Assembly: GCF_001183985.1 (NCBI RefSeq)
Contig: NZ_LFZW01000001.1
Coordinates: 4,020,059-4,084,058, forward strand
Direction of reading: 5' to 3'
From: Peribacillus loiseleuriae
Lineage (GTDB): Bacteria > Bacillota > Bacilli > Bacillales > DSM-1321
DNA length: 64,000 bases
Position numbers and translations under genes: made by a program. This document shows positions 44,548 to 53,451 of the stretch, one piece after another; within the stretch, counting starts at the first letter, position 1; every line of letters starts with the position of its first letter. The notes below the pieces were generated by a model that searched no databases, had not been told where the DNA came from, and worked only from the letters and a program-made list of their open reading frames with translations.

Positions 44548-45981
44548 ATGAAAAAGTTCCCTTTCCAAAAAAGCAATCATTCGCTAGCACCTCAGTTTGA
44601 TGAAGTCATACAACAGTTAAAGGAGTCTAAAGATTTTACAATCTTTATGTTTGGCATAGAGCATGATACTCTCTGTATTTCTTATTTTAATACTTTAATC
44701 GACACGGATATTTTACACAGAGACCTGCTTCCATATTTAAATAAATCTTCGTCTACTCTTGAAGCTGCTGTTTCAGCCTTGCCGATTGAAAATTTACTTT
44801 TCACTCAGAAACCTGCCGATATGCAAAAGCATTTATTAACTGGCTATATTTCAATAACGATGGAAGGGAAAAAAGATCAGGCCGTTTTAGTAAAAGCTGA
44901 TTCACAAAAGTCCCGAACTGTTTCATTGCCTGAGGTAGAGTTTAGCGTAATTGGACCAAAGGAATCGCTTGTAGAATCTCTCGATACGAATTTGAATCTC
45001 ATTAGAAAAAGATTACCGATCCAAGAGTTAAAGGTGGAGGAGTTAACTGTAGGAAAATTATCAAAATCAAGAGTGGCGGTCCTCCATATTGATGGCATCT
45101 GTAACAAAAAGAATGTTTCCACCGTTATTCAACGAATCTCGAATTTAGATGTGAAACAGATTATTGATAGTTCCTATATCTCTCAAATGATAGTGGATAA
45201 AAAAAATACGCCGTTTCCACAGTTTATTGATACAGAAAGACCAGACCGATTAGCTGCCGTGCTAGGTGAAGGCAAGCTAGTCATATTAGTAGATGGTGCA
45301 CCACACGGACTTCTAGGACCAGCTACGTTGGTGGAATTTTTTACTGCCTCTGAGGATTATTTTCTTAATTGGACAATGGCTTCATTTTTTCGTCTCGTCC
45401 GATTTTTTGCTGTCTTATTCTCGATTTTAATTACACCGATATATGTAGCAATTTTGACTTATCACTACGAATTGCTTCCTAAAAATCTGATCAATACGCT
45501 CGTTATTTCAAGAAGTGGAATTCCTTTTCCTCCTATTCTAGAGGCACTTGTGTTGGAATTGGTCATTGAGTTACTCCGTGAGGCAGGGGCAAGACTACCT
45601 ACCAAAGTTGGACAAACAATTGGTATCGTTGGTGGTATCGTCATCGGGACAGCTTCGGTCGAAGCAGGTTTAACGAGTAATGTACTATTAATTATTGTAG
45701 CATTATCAGCTCTTGCTTCCTTTACAACACCTGTTTATCAAATGGGTAATACGATTCGGCTCATTCGATTCCCATTTCTGTTAATGGCTTATTATATTGG
45801 AATATTAGGTGTTGCGATTAGCTTTTGTTTTATGCTCATACATTTGTTAAGAATCACGACACTAGGAAGACCTTATCTTGAGCCACTATACCCGCCAAAG
45901 CTTCATAGCTTAAAGGATTCTCTTATCCGTCTGCCATTTTCATTGCTATCTAAACGCCCTGCCCCAAAACAGAAAGACTAA
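44548..45981 (+). CDS. Spore germination receptor A subunit (GerAA/GerKA family)
   Basis: A 477-residue inner-membrane subunit of a germinant receptor. The ~240-residue hydrophilic N-domain is followed by the C-terminal membrane half with RLVRFFAVLFSILITPIYVA, the conserved PFPPILEALVLELVIELLREA and VGQTIGIVGGIVIGTASVEA. The ATG follows GAGGTGACG. It is the first of three ger genes spaced by a few bases. Spore receptors sense amino acids or sugars; the ligand is not predictable. Sigma-G promoter proposed above. Confidence 0.92.
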   Translation: MKKFPFQKSNHSLAPQFDEVIQQLKESKDFTIFMFGIEHDTLCISYFNTLIDTDILHRDLLPYLNKSSSTLEAAVSALPIENLLFTQKPADMQKHLLTGYISITMEGKKDQAVLVKADSQKSRTVSLPEVEFSVIGPKESLVESLDTNLNLIRKRLPIQELKVEELTVGKLSKSRVAVLHIDGICNKKNVSTVIQRISNLDVKQIIDSSYISQMIVDKKNTPFPQFIDTERPDRLAAVLGEGKLVILVDGAPHGLLGPATLVEFFTASEDYFLNWTMASFFRLVRFFAVLFSILITPIYVAILTYHYELLPKNLINTLVISRSGIPFPPILEALVLELVIELLREAGARLPTKVGQTIGIVGGIVIGTASVEAGLTSNVLLIIVALSALASFTTPVYQMGNTIRLIRFPFLLMAYYIGILGVAISFCFMLIHLLRITTLGRPYLEPLYPPKLHSLKDSLIRLPFSLLSKRPAPKQKD

Positions 45982-46004
45982 GTAAAAGGAGACTCTATTC
46001 ACAT

Positions 46005-47096
46005 ATGATTAATAAAAATGAACAAATTTCTCCATTCTTAGTCTTCTTTCTCGTTTTAAAAGTACAAATTGGGGTAGGAGTTCTGGGCTTTCAAAGACTC
46101 ATCATAAAATCAGCCGGAAACGATGCCTGGATTGCAGTCATTGCTGCTGGACTCCTGTTCTCAATCGTAATTTGGTGTATGTTTACTCTTCTAAATTCGC
46201 AGAAGCAGGACTTAATGGGCATCCATACTCAGCTTTTCGGAAAAGTCCTAGGTGGCTTTTTGAATATGATCTGGATCACCTATTGGCTGCTCATGGGCAT
46301 TGCTGTTTATCGAGCCTATGTTGAAGTTGTTCAGGCATGGATGTTTCCACAAATTAATGTAATGACTTTTAGTATCGTTTTTGCACTCTTAATTTATTAT
46401 ACAGTTTCTGGAGGTTTTCAAGTTTTAACTGGAATATGCTTTTTGGGCGTCATCATTCCTTCTTATTTGATATTAACAATCTTTTTCCCATTGGAATATA
46501 CAGAATTTCGCAACTTATTACCAGTATGGAATCACTCATATAAAGAAATAGCTTTGGCAACGAGAGATATGTCACTTAGCTATATGGGCTTTTCGACTTT
46601 ACTCATGTTCTACCCATTAATCAAGCATCAAAAAAAAGCAAATAAATGGGCGCAACTGGCAAATATTTTATCAATCCTATCGTATTTATTGCTGACGATT
46701 GTTTCAATCGGATTTTACTCCGAAAATCAAATCAGCAGGTATGTATGGGCTACACTGTCTTTTTGGAGTATCGTCGAAGTTCCTTTTATAGAACGGTTTG
46801 AATATATCGGCATCGCAACGTGGGTGATCTTTATCCTCCCTAATATTTGCCTATTTATTTGGGCAGCTACGAAAGGAACGTCTGTCCTATTTAAAGTAGA
46901 ACCTAACAGGATATCCATTCTTTTTCTAGTGATATTAATTGTTATGTCACTCGCTTTGAAAGATCGTGAAACTGTCAATACCTTTCAAGATTATATGTCC
47001 TATGTTGGTTTTATTCTTTATACAGTTTATATCCCTATCCTGCTTTGTCTATCATACATTATGTCAAAAATAAGGAAAAAAACGCATGAGAATTAA
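46005..47096 (+). CDS. Spore germination receptor B subunit (GerAB/GerKB family)
   Basis: A 363-residue APC-superfamily transporter-like subunit with ten TM helices; it holds the germinant-binding site in this family. The starting motif ISPFLVFFLVLKVQIGVGVLGFQ is typical. AAAAGGAG precedes the ATG, 23 bases after the A subunit. Its stop overlaps the C subunit start by 11 bases, indicating coupled translation. Confidence 0.92.
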   Translation: MINKNEQISPFLVFFLVLKVQIGVGVLGFQRLIIKSAGNDAWIAVIAAGLLFSIVIWCMFTLLNSQKQDLMGIHTQLFGKVLGGFLNMIWITYWLLMGIAVYRAYVEVVQAWMFPQINVMTFSIVFALLIYYTVSGGFQVLTGICFLGVIIPSYLILTIFFPLEYTEFRNLLPVWNHSYKEIALATRDMSLSYMGFSTLLMFYPLIKHQKKANKWAQLANILSILSYLLLTIVSIGFYSENQISRYVWATLSFWSIVEVPFIERFEYIGIATWVIFILPNICLFIWAATKGTSVLFKVEPNRISILFLVILIVMSLALKDRETVNTFQDYMSYVGFILYTVYIPILLCLSYIMSKIRKKTHEN

Positions 47097-48165
47097 AACC
47101 ATAGTACTATCTTCGATTATGAGCTTGTTTCTTTCGGGGTGTATGGATATCGAACCTACAGTATTAAATGAAATTAACATAGCAACAGCCGTCAGTTATG
47201 ATTACATCGATAAAGACCATTTTACATCTACCGCTGTCATTCCTTACTATATGCCGGATAAGAAAGTAAATAATGTTACCTTTACGGCGACTGCTTCTTT
47301 GAGCAAAGACGTCAGACAAAAAATGAATCAACAAACGGATAAACCCATTTACAGTGGAAAAATAGAAGTCATCTTATATAGTAAGGAGCTTGCTAAACAT
47401 GATTTAACGCGAATGACAGATACATTAATTCGCGATCCTTCTGTTGGGAATACCGTGTATTTAGCCATTGTAGATGGCAAGGCTGAGGATGTCTTAATCA
47501 AACAATTAGGAAACGTAGATAAAGGCACATACTTATCAAATGCAATTGAACATAATATCCAAAGCGGAATTCTCCCAAAAACTAATCTGCATTTATTTTC
47601 ATATGCGCAGAATGCAGAAGGTATGGACCCTTTTCTCCCAATAATCAAGCCTAAAAATGGGAATCCACTCATTACTGGTGTCGCCCTATTTAATCAAGGG
47701 GAATTCGTGTATCAAACAAAAGAGCATGAAAATGTCATTTTTAAAATGTTAGTAGAACAATCTTCTAACAAAGAAGGCTTTTCAGCGAAATTAGGGGAAA
47801 AGTTATTTGCGTCCGTCTATAATATTGCCTCAAAAGTTTCATACAACATCCCTGAACCGATGACCAATTCGCCTATCATAATTAATTTAAACATAGAAGC
47901 GGTTTTACGAGAGTTCACTGGTGATAAGGTTGATAAAAAAGAGATCAGAAAAATTGAAAAGAAGATGGAAAATGTATTAAAAAAACGAGCTGAAAAACTA
48001 ATTGTAAAACTTCAGAAACTTGATGTTGACCCGCTTGGAGTTGGTGAACAAGTACGAACAAGAACGAGAAGCTGGGATAAGAAGGAATGGGAGAAATTAT
48101 ATCCAAATATCCCTTTTCAAGTGAATGTCAAATTGAATATTCTCGAAAGTGGAGCGGTGGAATAA
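47086..48165 (+). CDS. Spore germination receptor C subunit, lipoprotein (GerAC/GerKC family)
   Basis: A 359-residue lipoprotein. The N-terminus ends in a lipobox, LFLSGC, with the cysteine near residue 19, so it is anchored outside the inner spore membrane. The body matches the GerAC family (EINIATAVSYDYI, RIRDPSVGNTVYLA-like region, WDKKEWEKLYPNIPF near the end). Needed with A and B for receptor function. It overlaps the B subunit gene by 11 bases. The operon ends with a hairpin at ~48192-48224. Confidence 0.9.
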   Translation: MRIKTIVLSSIMSLFLSGCMDIEPTVLNEINIATAVSYDYIDKDHFTSTAVIPYYMPDKKVNNVTFTATASLSKDVRQKMNQQTDKPIYSGKIEVILYSKELAKHDLTRMTDTLIRDPSVGNTVYLAIVDGKAEDVLIKQLGNVDKGTYLSNAIEHNIQSGILPKTNLHLFSYAQNAEGMDPFLPIIKPKNGNPLITGVALFNQGEFVYQTKEHENVIFKMLVEQSSNKEGFSAKLGEKLFASVYNIASKVSYNIPEPMTNSPIIINLNIEAVLREFTGDKVDKKEIRKIEKKMENVLKKRAEKLIVKLQKLDVDPLGVGEQVRTRTRSWDKKEWEKLYPNIPFQVNVKLNILESGAVE

Positions 48166-48189
48166 GTGTCGATTCATCAAAAATTGCAA

Positions 48190-48225
48190 AACAGCAGTGA
48201 GAATGGACAACTCTCACTGCTTTAA
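48190..48225 (+). terminator. Terminator-like hairpin of the ger operon
   Basis: GCAGTGAGA and TCTCACTGC form a 9-bp stem followed by only TTT-AA, so termination strength is uncertain. Confidence 0.6.
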
Positions 48226-48273
48226 CGTACTATCTATAACGAAAATCGTGATTATGATGTGGTACACCCACTT

Positions 48274-48362
48274 TTCTGAACCGACATCTGATTTACGAAC
48301 CGGATTCAACACTTTGCGAGCCGCTTTTCTGATTTGCGCGCTGGAACTAACTTTGCGAGCTA
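48274..48362. repeat. Degenerate ~20-bp repeat array downstream of the ger operon
   Basis: Units like TTTACGAACCGGATTCAACA, CTTTGCGAGCCGCTTTTCTG, TTTGCGCGCTGGAACTAAC and TTTGCGAGCTACATAT follow each other head to tail. They share the TTTGCGAGCCGG core with the arrays at 24146 and 22650. Confidence 0.6.
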
Positions 48363-48395
48363 CATATCATATTAACGGTTTCCAATTCCAAATTC

Positions 48396-49115
48396 TTAAA
48401 CGACCGTTACATTACTAAGGTCCGCTTTTCCTGCCTTCAAAAAATTATACGTCAATTTATCCATCGTGGCGCCGCTGAAATCAGCTTTCTTTATATCGGA
48501 TAAGCGGAACTGTACGTTTTTTAAAGTACTATGTTTAAACGATGCCTTTTTTAAGTTACACCCTTCAAATACCGTACCCTCAAACGTCTCACCTTCAAAA
48601 TTCAGACCCGCCAAATTGCTTGTTTTGAAAAAGGTTTTTTCATAGATGCAATTTTTGAACGTCGCTCCCTTTAAATTTGCTGCTTTAAAAAGCGTCTCTG
48701 TTAGATTCACATTCACAAAAATGGTATCTGCCAAATTACTGGATTTAAACGTACTATTCGTTAAATCGGAATCGGAAAAATCGGACCCTTTTAAATCACT
48801 GCTGTTAAACTTACCGTCGTGAACCGAAACTGAACGAAAATCGGAATCCACTAAACTTGATCGTGAGAAGTCCATTTGTATCGCTTTTTGAAGTTCAGTT
48901 TGCTGGAGGTTGATGGATTCGATTAATTCCGACACTTCACCAATCGAGTTAATCGTCATTTGATAAGCTTCCTCATCACTGTATCCACTCTTTTTATAAT
49001 CATTAAATTTCTCATTTAAATTATTCAAAAGCTCTTCTTCCAACTCTTTCGCCGTTTTCACTTCTTGATAAGGGGCAAAGATATTATGGACGTACTTGTT
49101 TAGTTGTTCTTGCAT
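48396..49115 (-). CDS. HAAS-domain protein with pentapeptide repeats
   Basis: A 239-residue protein. The N-terminal ~65 residues (YQEVKTAKELEEELLNNLNEK, then SGYSDEEAYQMTINSIGE) are a HAAS/permease-prefix domain, normally a membrane-protein cap paired with PadR regulators. The remaining ~160 residues are about 30 pentapeptide repeats (SDLKGSDFSDSDLTNSTF), forming a right-handed quadrilateral helix. No TM segment follows, unlike the usual HAAS proteins. It lies 16 bases after PadR. Role: probably target or modifier of the PadR circuit, which is inferred. Confidence 0.82.
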   Translation of the reverse strand: MQEQLNKYVHNIFAPYQEVKTAKELEEELLNNLNEKFNDYKKSGYSDEEAYQMTINSIGEVSELIESINLQQTELQKAIQMDFSRSSLVDSDFRSVSVHDGKFNSSDLKGSDFSDSDLTNSTFKSSNLADTIFVNVNLTETLFKAANLKGATFKNCIYEKTFFKTSNLAGLNFEGETFEGTVFEGCNLKKASFKHSTLKNVQFRLSDIKKADFSGATMDKLTYNFLKAGKADLSNVTVV

Positions 49116-49131
49116 CCTCTAAATCATCCTT

Positions 49132-49461
49132 TCAAAGCAGACCATCTAGAATCTGTTTAGCCTGCTCCCAATTTTTTATATTTTGTTCATATGTGTTTTC
49201 ACCAATTGCCGTGATTTTGTAATATTTCCTTCGTCCACCTTGATTTTCATTGCCCCAGTAGGACGTTATACTTCCCTCTTTTTCCATTCTCTTTAAACTT
49301 GAATACATGGTGGCTTCCTTTAATTCATACTGTTCACCTGAATTCGCATAGATCATTTTACTAATCTGATAGCCATATTTATCACCACTTAAAAGCAGCT
49401 TTAAAATCATCGTATCTGAATGGCCACGAAGCAAATCAGAAGATAGTTTAATATCTCCCAA
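49132..49461 (-). CDS. PadR family transcriptional regulator
   Basis: A 109-residue winged-helix protein with the PadR signature LKLLLSGDKYGYQISKMIY and the wing region SLKRMEKEGSITSYWGNENQGGRRKYYKIT. It is the short PadR-s2 type, with a C-terminal helix for dimerisation. It is probably autorepressing and controls the co-transcribed HAAS/pentapeptide gene. No inducer can be inferred. Confidence 0.9.
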   Translation of the reverse strand: MGDIKLSSDLLRGHSDTMILKLLLSGDKYGYQISKMIYANSGEQYELKEATMYSSLKRMEKEGSITSYWGNENQGGRRKYYKITAIGENTYEQNIKNWEQAKQILDGLL

Positions 49462-49589
49462 AGGCTCACCCCCTTTAGTATAATATACATCGAGTTACCA
49501 CGACAGTCAAGGTACTATATCTAATTAGGGCAATACATCGATTGATTAACCACTAATCCTGATTATTTTCTCTCTTTTGCAAGCACAAT

Positions 49590-49633
49590 AAAAAGCTGCG
49601 ACAAGTTCAATGTTTACTGTCACAGCTTTCTTT
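49590..49633. terminator. Terminator of the phosphotransferase gene
   Basis: AAAAAGCTGCGACA and TGTCACAGCTTTCTTTT form a stem with one mismatch and flanking A/T runs, just before the gene's 3' end. Confidence 0.7.
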
Positions 49634-49642
49634 TCACATTCC

Positions 49643-50578
49643 TTAAATTTTTCTTAAGATACTTAACAAATATGCATCCAACCTTTCTTTCATCATTTCA
49701 TCCGTCAATCCAGTTACGCCAAAAGCTGCCCAACCAGGATAAACTGTTGGCGGTCCAAAAAGAATATCAATCAAGGAAACGAGATCCCAATATGAATCAT
49801 AGCGAAAAGCTGAACCCGCATAATGCTGATAAGCAGTTAGAAATTGATCGGCCGTGGCAACGTCAAACAGTTGTGCAAGGTTAAGGCGACAATGTCCCAC
49901 ATCAACCCCAGCTGGTCCCAAGCACGCGTTCACCCAGTCAACAACTCCACCGACTTTGTTTTGACTCCAAAGAACGTTTGCTGGATGATAATCTCGGTGA
50001 ATGAAGCATAACTTTTCCTCTGGCCGAAATCCTCGCACAATTCTAATTGCTTCGCCCCATGCATCAGGATAGTCTGACCATGTCGGAATATCTAATGATG
50101 ATATGTCATTATATGTATAATAATCCCAAGGGAAATCAACGCCTTCTAACATGTGAATCGTCGATAGTGTCTCTGCCAAGCCATTCAACCAGTTGTCCAT
50201 ACATTTCGGGGTTAACTCCACATCCCCATCTAGCTTTGTCATCAACACTGAAGGTACTCCGCAAGAACTGCCTGTTTCATCCCATGCAATTATTTCTGGT
50301 GTTTTAATATCCAACTGTAAGGCAAGACGCAGACTTTCTGCTTCATGATAGGCAAGGTCAGGTTCTTCATGAAGCCATTCGTGATCATCAATCTGGCGTA
50401 AAACATATTTCTCTATATTCCTTTCATTACAGAGAGAAATACAGTAAATTCTTGATGAAGTACTCCCAGGAAGTCGTTGAACGGATACAACGCTAGCCTG
50501 AGGATTTACAGATTTCAACACCCAACCCAATACAAACTTTGGTAAATGATCTTCCAATCCAATCCACCCTTTATTCAA
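49643..50578 (-). CDS. Aminoglycoside-phosphotransferase-like small-molecule kinase
   Basis: A 311-residue APH-fold kinase. The catalytic loop is FIHRDYHPANVLW and the metal Asp is in GGVVDWVNACLGP; the N-lobe runs through EKYVLRQIDDHEW. It is more like homoserine or choline kinase-type enzymes than known resistance enzymes. The substrate is unknown. TTGGAAGATC at the start reads MNKGWIGLEDHLPKF from ATG. No resistance context is present. Confidence 0.82.
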   Translation of the reverse strand: MNKGWIGLEDHLPKFVLGWVLKSVNPQASVVSVQRLPGSTSSRIYCISLCNERNIEKYVLRQIDDHEWLHEEPDLAYHEAESLRLALQLDIKTPEIIAWDETGSSCGVPSVLMTKLDGDVELTPKCMDNWLNGLAETLSTIHMLEGVDFPWDYYTYNDISSLDIPTWSDYPDAWGEAIRIVRGFRPEEKLCFIHRDYHPANVLWSQNKVGGVVDWVNACLGPAGVDVGHCRLNLAQLFDVATADQFLTAYQHYAGSAFRYDSYWDLVSLIDILFGPPTVYPGWAAFGVTGLTDEMMKERLDAYLLSILRKI

Positions 50579-50726
50579 AATATTTGTCTTCTAATTCGAT
50601 CAGAAAGCTGTAATTTTGTTACTTCGCTATAAATTCATATTGATGTTCTAAATATCCTAATGCCTCAGTTAACTCTATACTCCATTATACTAAATGAAAA
50701 AAGACTACAGTCTAATGGGGGATGAT

Positions 50727-50770
50727 ACCAAAAAACCCACAATATTCATGAGATGTGGGCTATTTTCATA
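50727..50770. terminator. Terminator of the small membrane protein gene
   Basis: AAAAACCCACA and TGTGGGCTATTTT make a 7-8 bp stem with a 10-base loop. Confidence 0.65.
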
Positions 50771-50782
50771 TCCAATATTCAA

Positions 50783-51085
50783 TTACATCAACAAACTGAA
50801 GACCGGTGTTAAAACAATTAACAAAATTGCTGTAGCTAATATTAGTTGCGAGATGTGAATGGGCAGCTTTTCTCTCTCCTTCCCTTTATTATACCAACTA
50901 GAAAATTGTAGCTTATCTCGGTATAACACAAAGAGAGACATGTAAATGGCTATCATGCAAAGCCAATCATATTGATCCGTATGTAGACCAATTGATACGA
51001 AGATAAACTTGATTAATTGGCTAAGTATAGATCCTAAAAAAAGAAATATCGCCATAATCCGGATGAGCTCTAATACGATTCGCAT
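50783..51085 (-). CDS. Hypothetical three-helix membrane protein
   Basis: 100 residues: TM1 LIRIMAIFLFLGSILSQLIKF, TM2 WLCMIAIYMSLFVLY, a basic loop (DKLQFSSWYNKGKEREKLP), and TM3 QLILATAILLIVLTPVFSLL. AGGAGGAACGTG gives a good ribosome site for ATG 51083-51085. I do not recognise the family. Monocistronic. Confidence 0.6.
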   Translation of the reverse strand: MRIVLELIRIMAIFLFLGSILSQLIKFIFVSIGLHTDQYDWLCMIAIYMSLFVLYRDKLQFSSWYNKGKEREKLPIHISQLILATAILLIVLTPVFSLLM

Positions 51086-51332
51086 CACGTTCCTCCTATA
51101 CGAGCTTACTGTAAAAAATATTACTAAATATTGTTAAAATTAGCAATACTACTTCTGTCATTAAGTCTATTAGACTAACCTATTAGCCAAGAGATTGTGC
51201 GTAAGACTAGTCACTCGAACGTGGCAAGTGTAAGGGTAGACACTATAGACTTATTCTTTCTAACCACTTTAAAAAAGGGAATTCCATAATGAGTAATAGA
51301 ACTTTAATATCCTTTAAATAGTAATTGACTAT

Positions 51333-52463
51333 ATGATCTATATAGAACAAACTAATCCTATGCAATTACTTTGTATTGAAAAGGAGAGAAAAATTGATGC
51401 TACGCTCCTAACAGGGTTAATTTGTGGGGCATTACTTGGCTTTGTTATGCAAAGAGGCCGGTTCTGTCTTACAGGGGGATTCAGGGATATGTATATTGCA
51501 AAAGATAATCGCATGTTTTATGCCTTATTGATTGCAATTGCTGTGCAAAGTGTCGGGGTATACACGTTAATTCAGCTAGGTGTTATTGAATTTTCAGCAG
51601 GCACCTTTCCATGGATTGCCGTTATTGTTGGTTCGTTTATTTTTGGAATTGGGATTGTGCTAGCAGGCGGTTGTGCAACGGGAACATGGTATCGTGCAGG
51701 AGAAGGCCTACTCGGTAGTTGGATCGCTCTTTTTGGCTATATGCTAATGAGCGCAATTATGAAATCAGGTCCCTTGCTACCTGTAAATAACTCCATTCAG
51801 TCCTTCCAATTTTCCAATAATTCAATCGCTGAGACTACAGGTTTACCTGTTTGGGTATTTATTGCTATATTTGTCGCTATTGTAATAGGGATTGTGATGA
51901 AAGAACAAAGAAAGCCTAAAGTCATGATTCCAACTATGAGGCAAAGGCGTACAGGGCTTGCTCATTTATTATTTGAGAAACGTTGGCATCCATTTTTTAC
52001 TGCATTGTTAATAGGTCTAATTGCGATACTTGCCTGGCCGCTTAGCGAAGCAACAGGAAGAATGGCAGGTCTTGGCATTACGACACCATCAGCTAATATT
52101 CTCCAATTTTTAGTGACCGGAGATCAATCGATACTAAACTGGGGTGTTTTCCTCGTCATTGGAATTTTCCTTGGTTCTTTTATTGCAGCAAAAGCAAGCC
52201 GTGAATTTCGCTTTAGAATGCCCGATGCGAAAACGAGCATGACTAGCTTTATAGGTGGAATTATTATGGGCTTTGGCGCTTCTCTAGCTGGGGGATGTTC
52301 GATAGGTAATGGATTAGTTATGACAGCCATGATGACTTGGCAAGGCTGGGTTGCATTACTATTTATGATTTTAGGAACATGGACAGCATCCTATTTTGTT
52401 TTCGTTCGACCTAATTTGAAAAAGAAATCGGTTGCTAATAATCAAACTATTTTGAATACTTAG
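51333..52463 (+). CDS. TsuA/YeeE-type thiosulfate or sulfur transporter
   Basis: A ~376-residue membrane protein of the YeeE/YedE family, whose structure is known for TsuA as a thiosulfate-importing channel. The cysteines are in the three conserved spots: GRFCLTGGF, AGGCATGTWYRAGEG and AGGCSIGNG. The co-transcribed TusA-like gene completes a sulfur-relay pair. The start is uncertain: the ATG at 51333 has no RBS, while AAGGAG at 51381-51386 precedes codon 21, which is ATT. Homologues begin near this point (DATLLTGLICG), so translation may begin at AUU 51393-51395. Confidence 0.85.
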   Translation: MIYIEQTNPMQLLCIEKERKIDATLLTGLICGALLGFVMQRGRFCLTGGFRDMYIAKDNRMFYALLIAIAVQSVGVYTLIQLGVIEFSAGTFPWIAVIVGSFIFGIGIVLAGGCATGTWYRAGEGLLGSWIALFGYMLMSAIMKSGPLLPVNNSIQSFQFSNNSIAETTGLPVWVFIAIFVAIVIGIVMKEQRKPKVMIPTMRQRRTGLAHLLFEKRWHPFFTALLIGLIAILAWPLSEATGRMAGLGITTPSANILQFLVTGDQSILNWGVFLVIGIFLGSFIAAKASREFRFRMPDAKTSMTSFIGGIIMGFGASLAGGCSIGNGLVMTAMMTWQGWVALLFMILGTWTASYFVFVRPNLKKKSVANNQTILNT

Positions 52464-52475
52464 AAGGGATTATTC

Positions 52476-52700
52476 ATGAAAAAAACATTAGATGTGTTGG
52501 GCCAAGTTTGTCCTTTCCCGTTAGTAGAGGCAAAAGAAATCATTGAAGAAATTAGTTCAGGAGATGAATTAGTCATTCAATTTGATTGTACGCAAGCCAC
52601 TGAAAGCCTTCCACGTTGGGCCGCAGAAGCAGGTCATACTGTCACTAATTTTGAACAAATTGGTGAAGCTACCTGGACCATTACAGTACAAAAAAAGTAA
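52476..52700 (+). CDS. TusA-like sulfurtransferase
   Basis: A 74-residue TusA-family protein with the catalytic CPxP motif in GQVCPFPLVEAKEI (Cys ~13). It carries a persulfide and passes sulfur to acceptors. GAAGGGATTATTC precedes the ATG, and it lies 12 bases after the TsuA-like gene in the same operon. In other bacteria the TsuA-TusA couple imports thiosulfate and uses it for sulfur metabolism. Family assignment is clear; the acceptor is unknown. Confidence 0.9.
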   Translation: MKKTLDVLGQVCPFPLVEAKEIIEEISSGDELVIQFDCTQATESLPRWAAEAGHTVTNFEQIGEATWTITVQKK

Positions 52701-52714
52701 AAACATAAAGAGAC

Positions 52715-52757
52715 GAGGGAGTCTCATAAGGGCCAAACCCTTATGAGGCTCCCTCTC
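52715..52757. terminator. Family-A element variant between convergent tusA-like and SMR genes
   Basis: GAGGGAGTCTCATAAGGGCC and AACCCTTATGAGGCTCCCTC pair along almost their full length. Its core is AAGGGCCAAACCCTT, where the typical family has AAGGGTCTGACCCTT, and the outer arm is GTCTCAT/ATGAGGC instead of GTCCCAA/TTGGGAC. Two-way terminator position. Confidence 0.75.
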
Positions 52758-52789
52758 CTTCATTGAAAGTATTCCATATTAATAGTTCT

Positions 52790-53101
52790 TCAAGAAATAA
52801 GCTTCAAACCGACGGCTGAGCTGAGAATCAATGCTATACATACTAGTCGCTTCCACTCTCTTGCTTCCCCATATATGAACATCCCAACTAAAGCAGCTCC
52901 GACTGTACCAATTCCTGTCCAAACTGCATAGGCTGTCCCCATGGGAAGCTCAGTCATTGCATAGGATAACAGCATAAAGCTGACACCAAACGATAGAATT
53001 AGATAAAGCGCCGCATCCCATTTCTTCATCGCCAAGCGCTTCATGTTGATCACACCAAAAATCTCTAGACTGCCTGCCAAAATCACTGCTGCCCAATGCA
53101 T
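52790..53101 (-). CDS. SMR-type efflux subunit (first of a pair)
   Basis: A 103-residue four-helix small multidrug resistance protein. The essential membrane glutamate is in LAGSLEIFGVINMK, and GTAYAVWTGIGTVGAAL marks helix 3. Its start codon ATG overlaps the last base of the upstream SMR gene, as in heterodimeric pairs (YkkCD, YvdRS). It probably forms a heterodimer with the neighbour, exporting cationic compounds or guanidinium-like metabolites. The substrate is unknown. Confidence 0.9.
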   Translation of the reverse strand: MHWAAVILAGSLEIFGVINMKRLAMKKWDAALYLILSFGVSFMLLSYAMTELPMGTAYAVWTGIGTVGAALVGMFIYGEAREWKRLVCIALILSSAVGLKLIS

Positions 53102-53451
53102 TAGGCTTTCCCTCCTTCTACCTTTGTACCTTCTTCATCATTCGTTAACATCTTCAATCCGATTACCCCGCAAATAAGGGTTCCGACGAGTATCATTTTT
53201 AGCAATTTAAATGGTTCACCGAAAACGACCATTTCTACGATTACAGTTCCAGCTGTACCGATTCCGGTGAAAACAGCATACACAGTTCCAATTGGTAGGT
53301 GCTTTGTTGCTTTCACTAACACTATGAAGCTAACAACTATCGTTGCTCCGGTTACAACCCACTCCAATATATTGTTGGAATATTTCAATCCTGAAACCCA
53401 AACAATTTCCAGAATTCCAGCTAATAGTACATAGATCCAATTGATATTCAT
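53101..53451 (-). CDS. SMR-type efflux subunit (second of a pair)
   Basis: A 116-residue four-helix SMR protein with glutamate in LLAGILEIVWVSGLK and GTVYAVFTGIGTAGTVIVE in helix 3. Start ATG 53449-53451 overlaps the TetR stop. Pairing of two non-identical SMR genes downstream of a TetR repressor suggests an inducible obligate heterodimer, with the repressor controlling all three. Confidence 0.9.
   Translation of the reverse strand: MNINWIYVLLAGILEIVWVSGLKYSNNILEWVVTGATIVVSFIVLVKATKHLPIGTVYAVFTGIGTAGTVIVEMVVFGEPFKLLKMILVGTLICGVIGLKMLTNDEEGTKVEGGKA

Noticed and set aside
51289-51321. Ten-codon frame MSNRTLISFK before the TsuA-like gene, a possible leader peptide
   Set aside because: No repeated regulatory codons, and only a weak GGG upstream; nothing supports attenuation.
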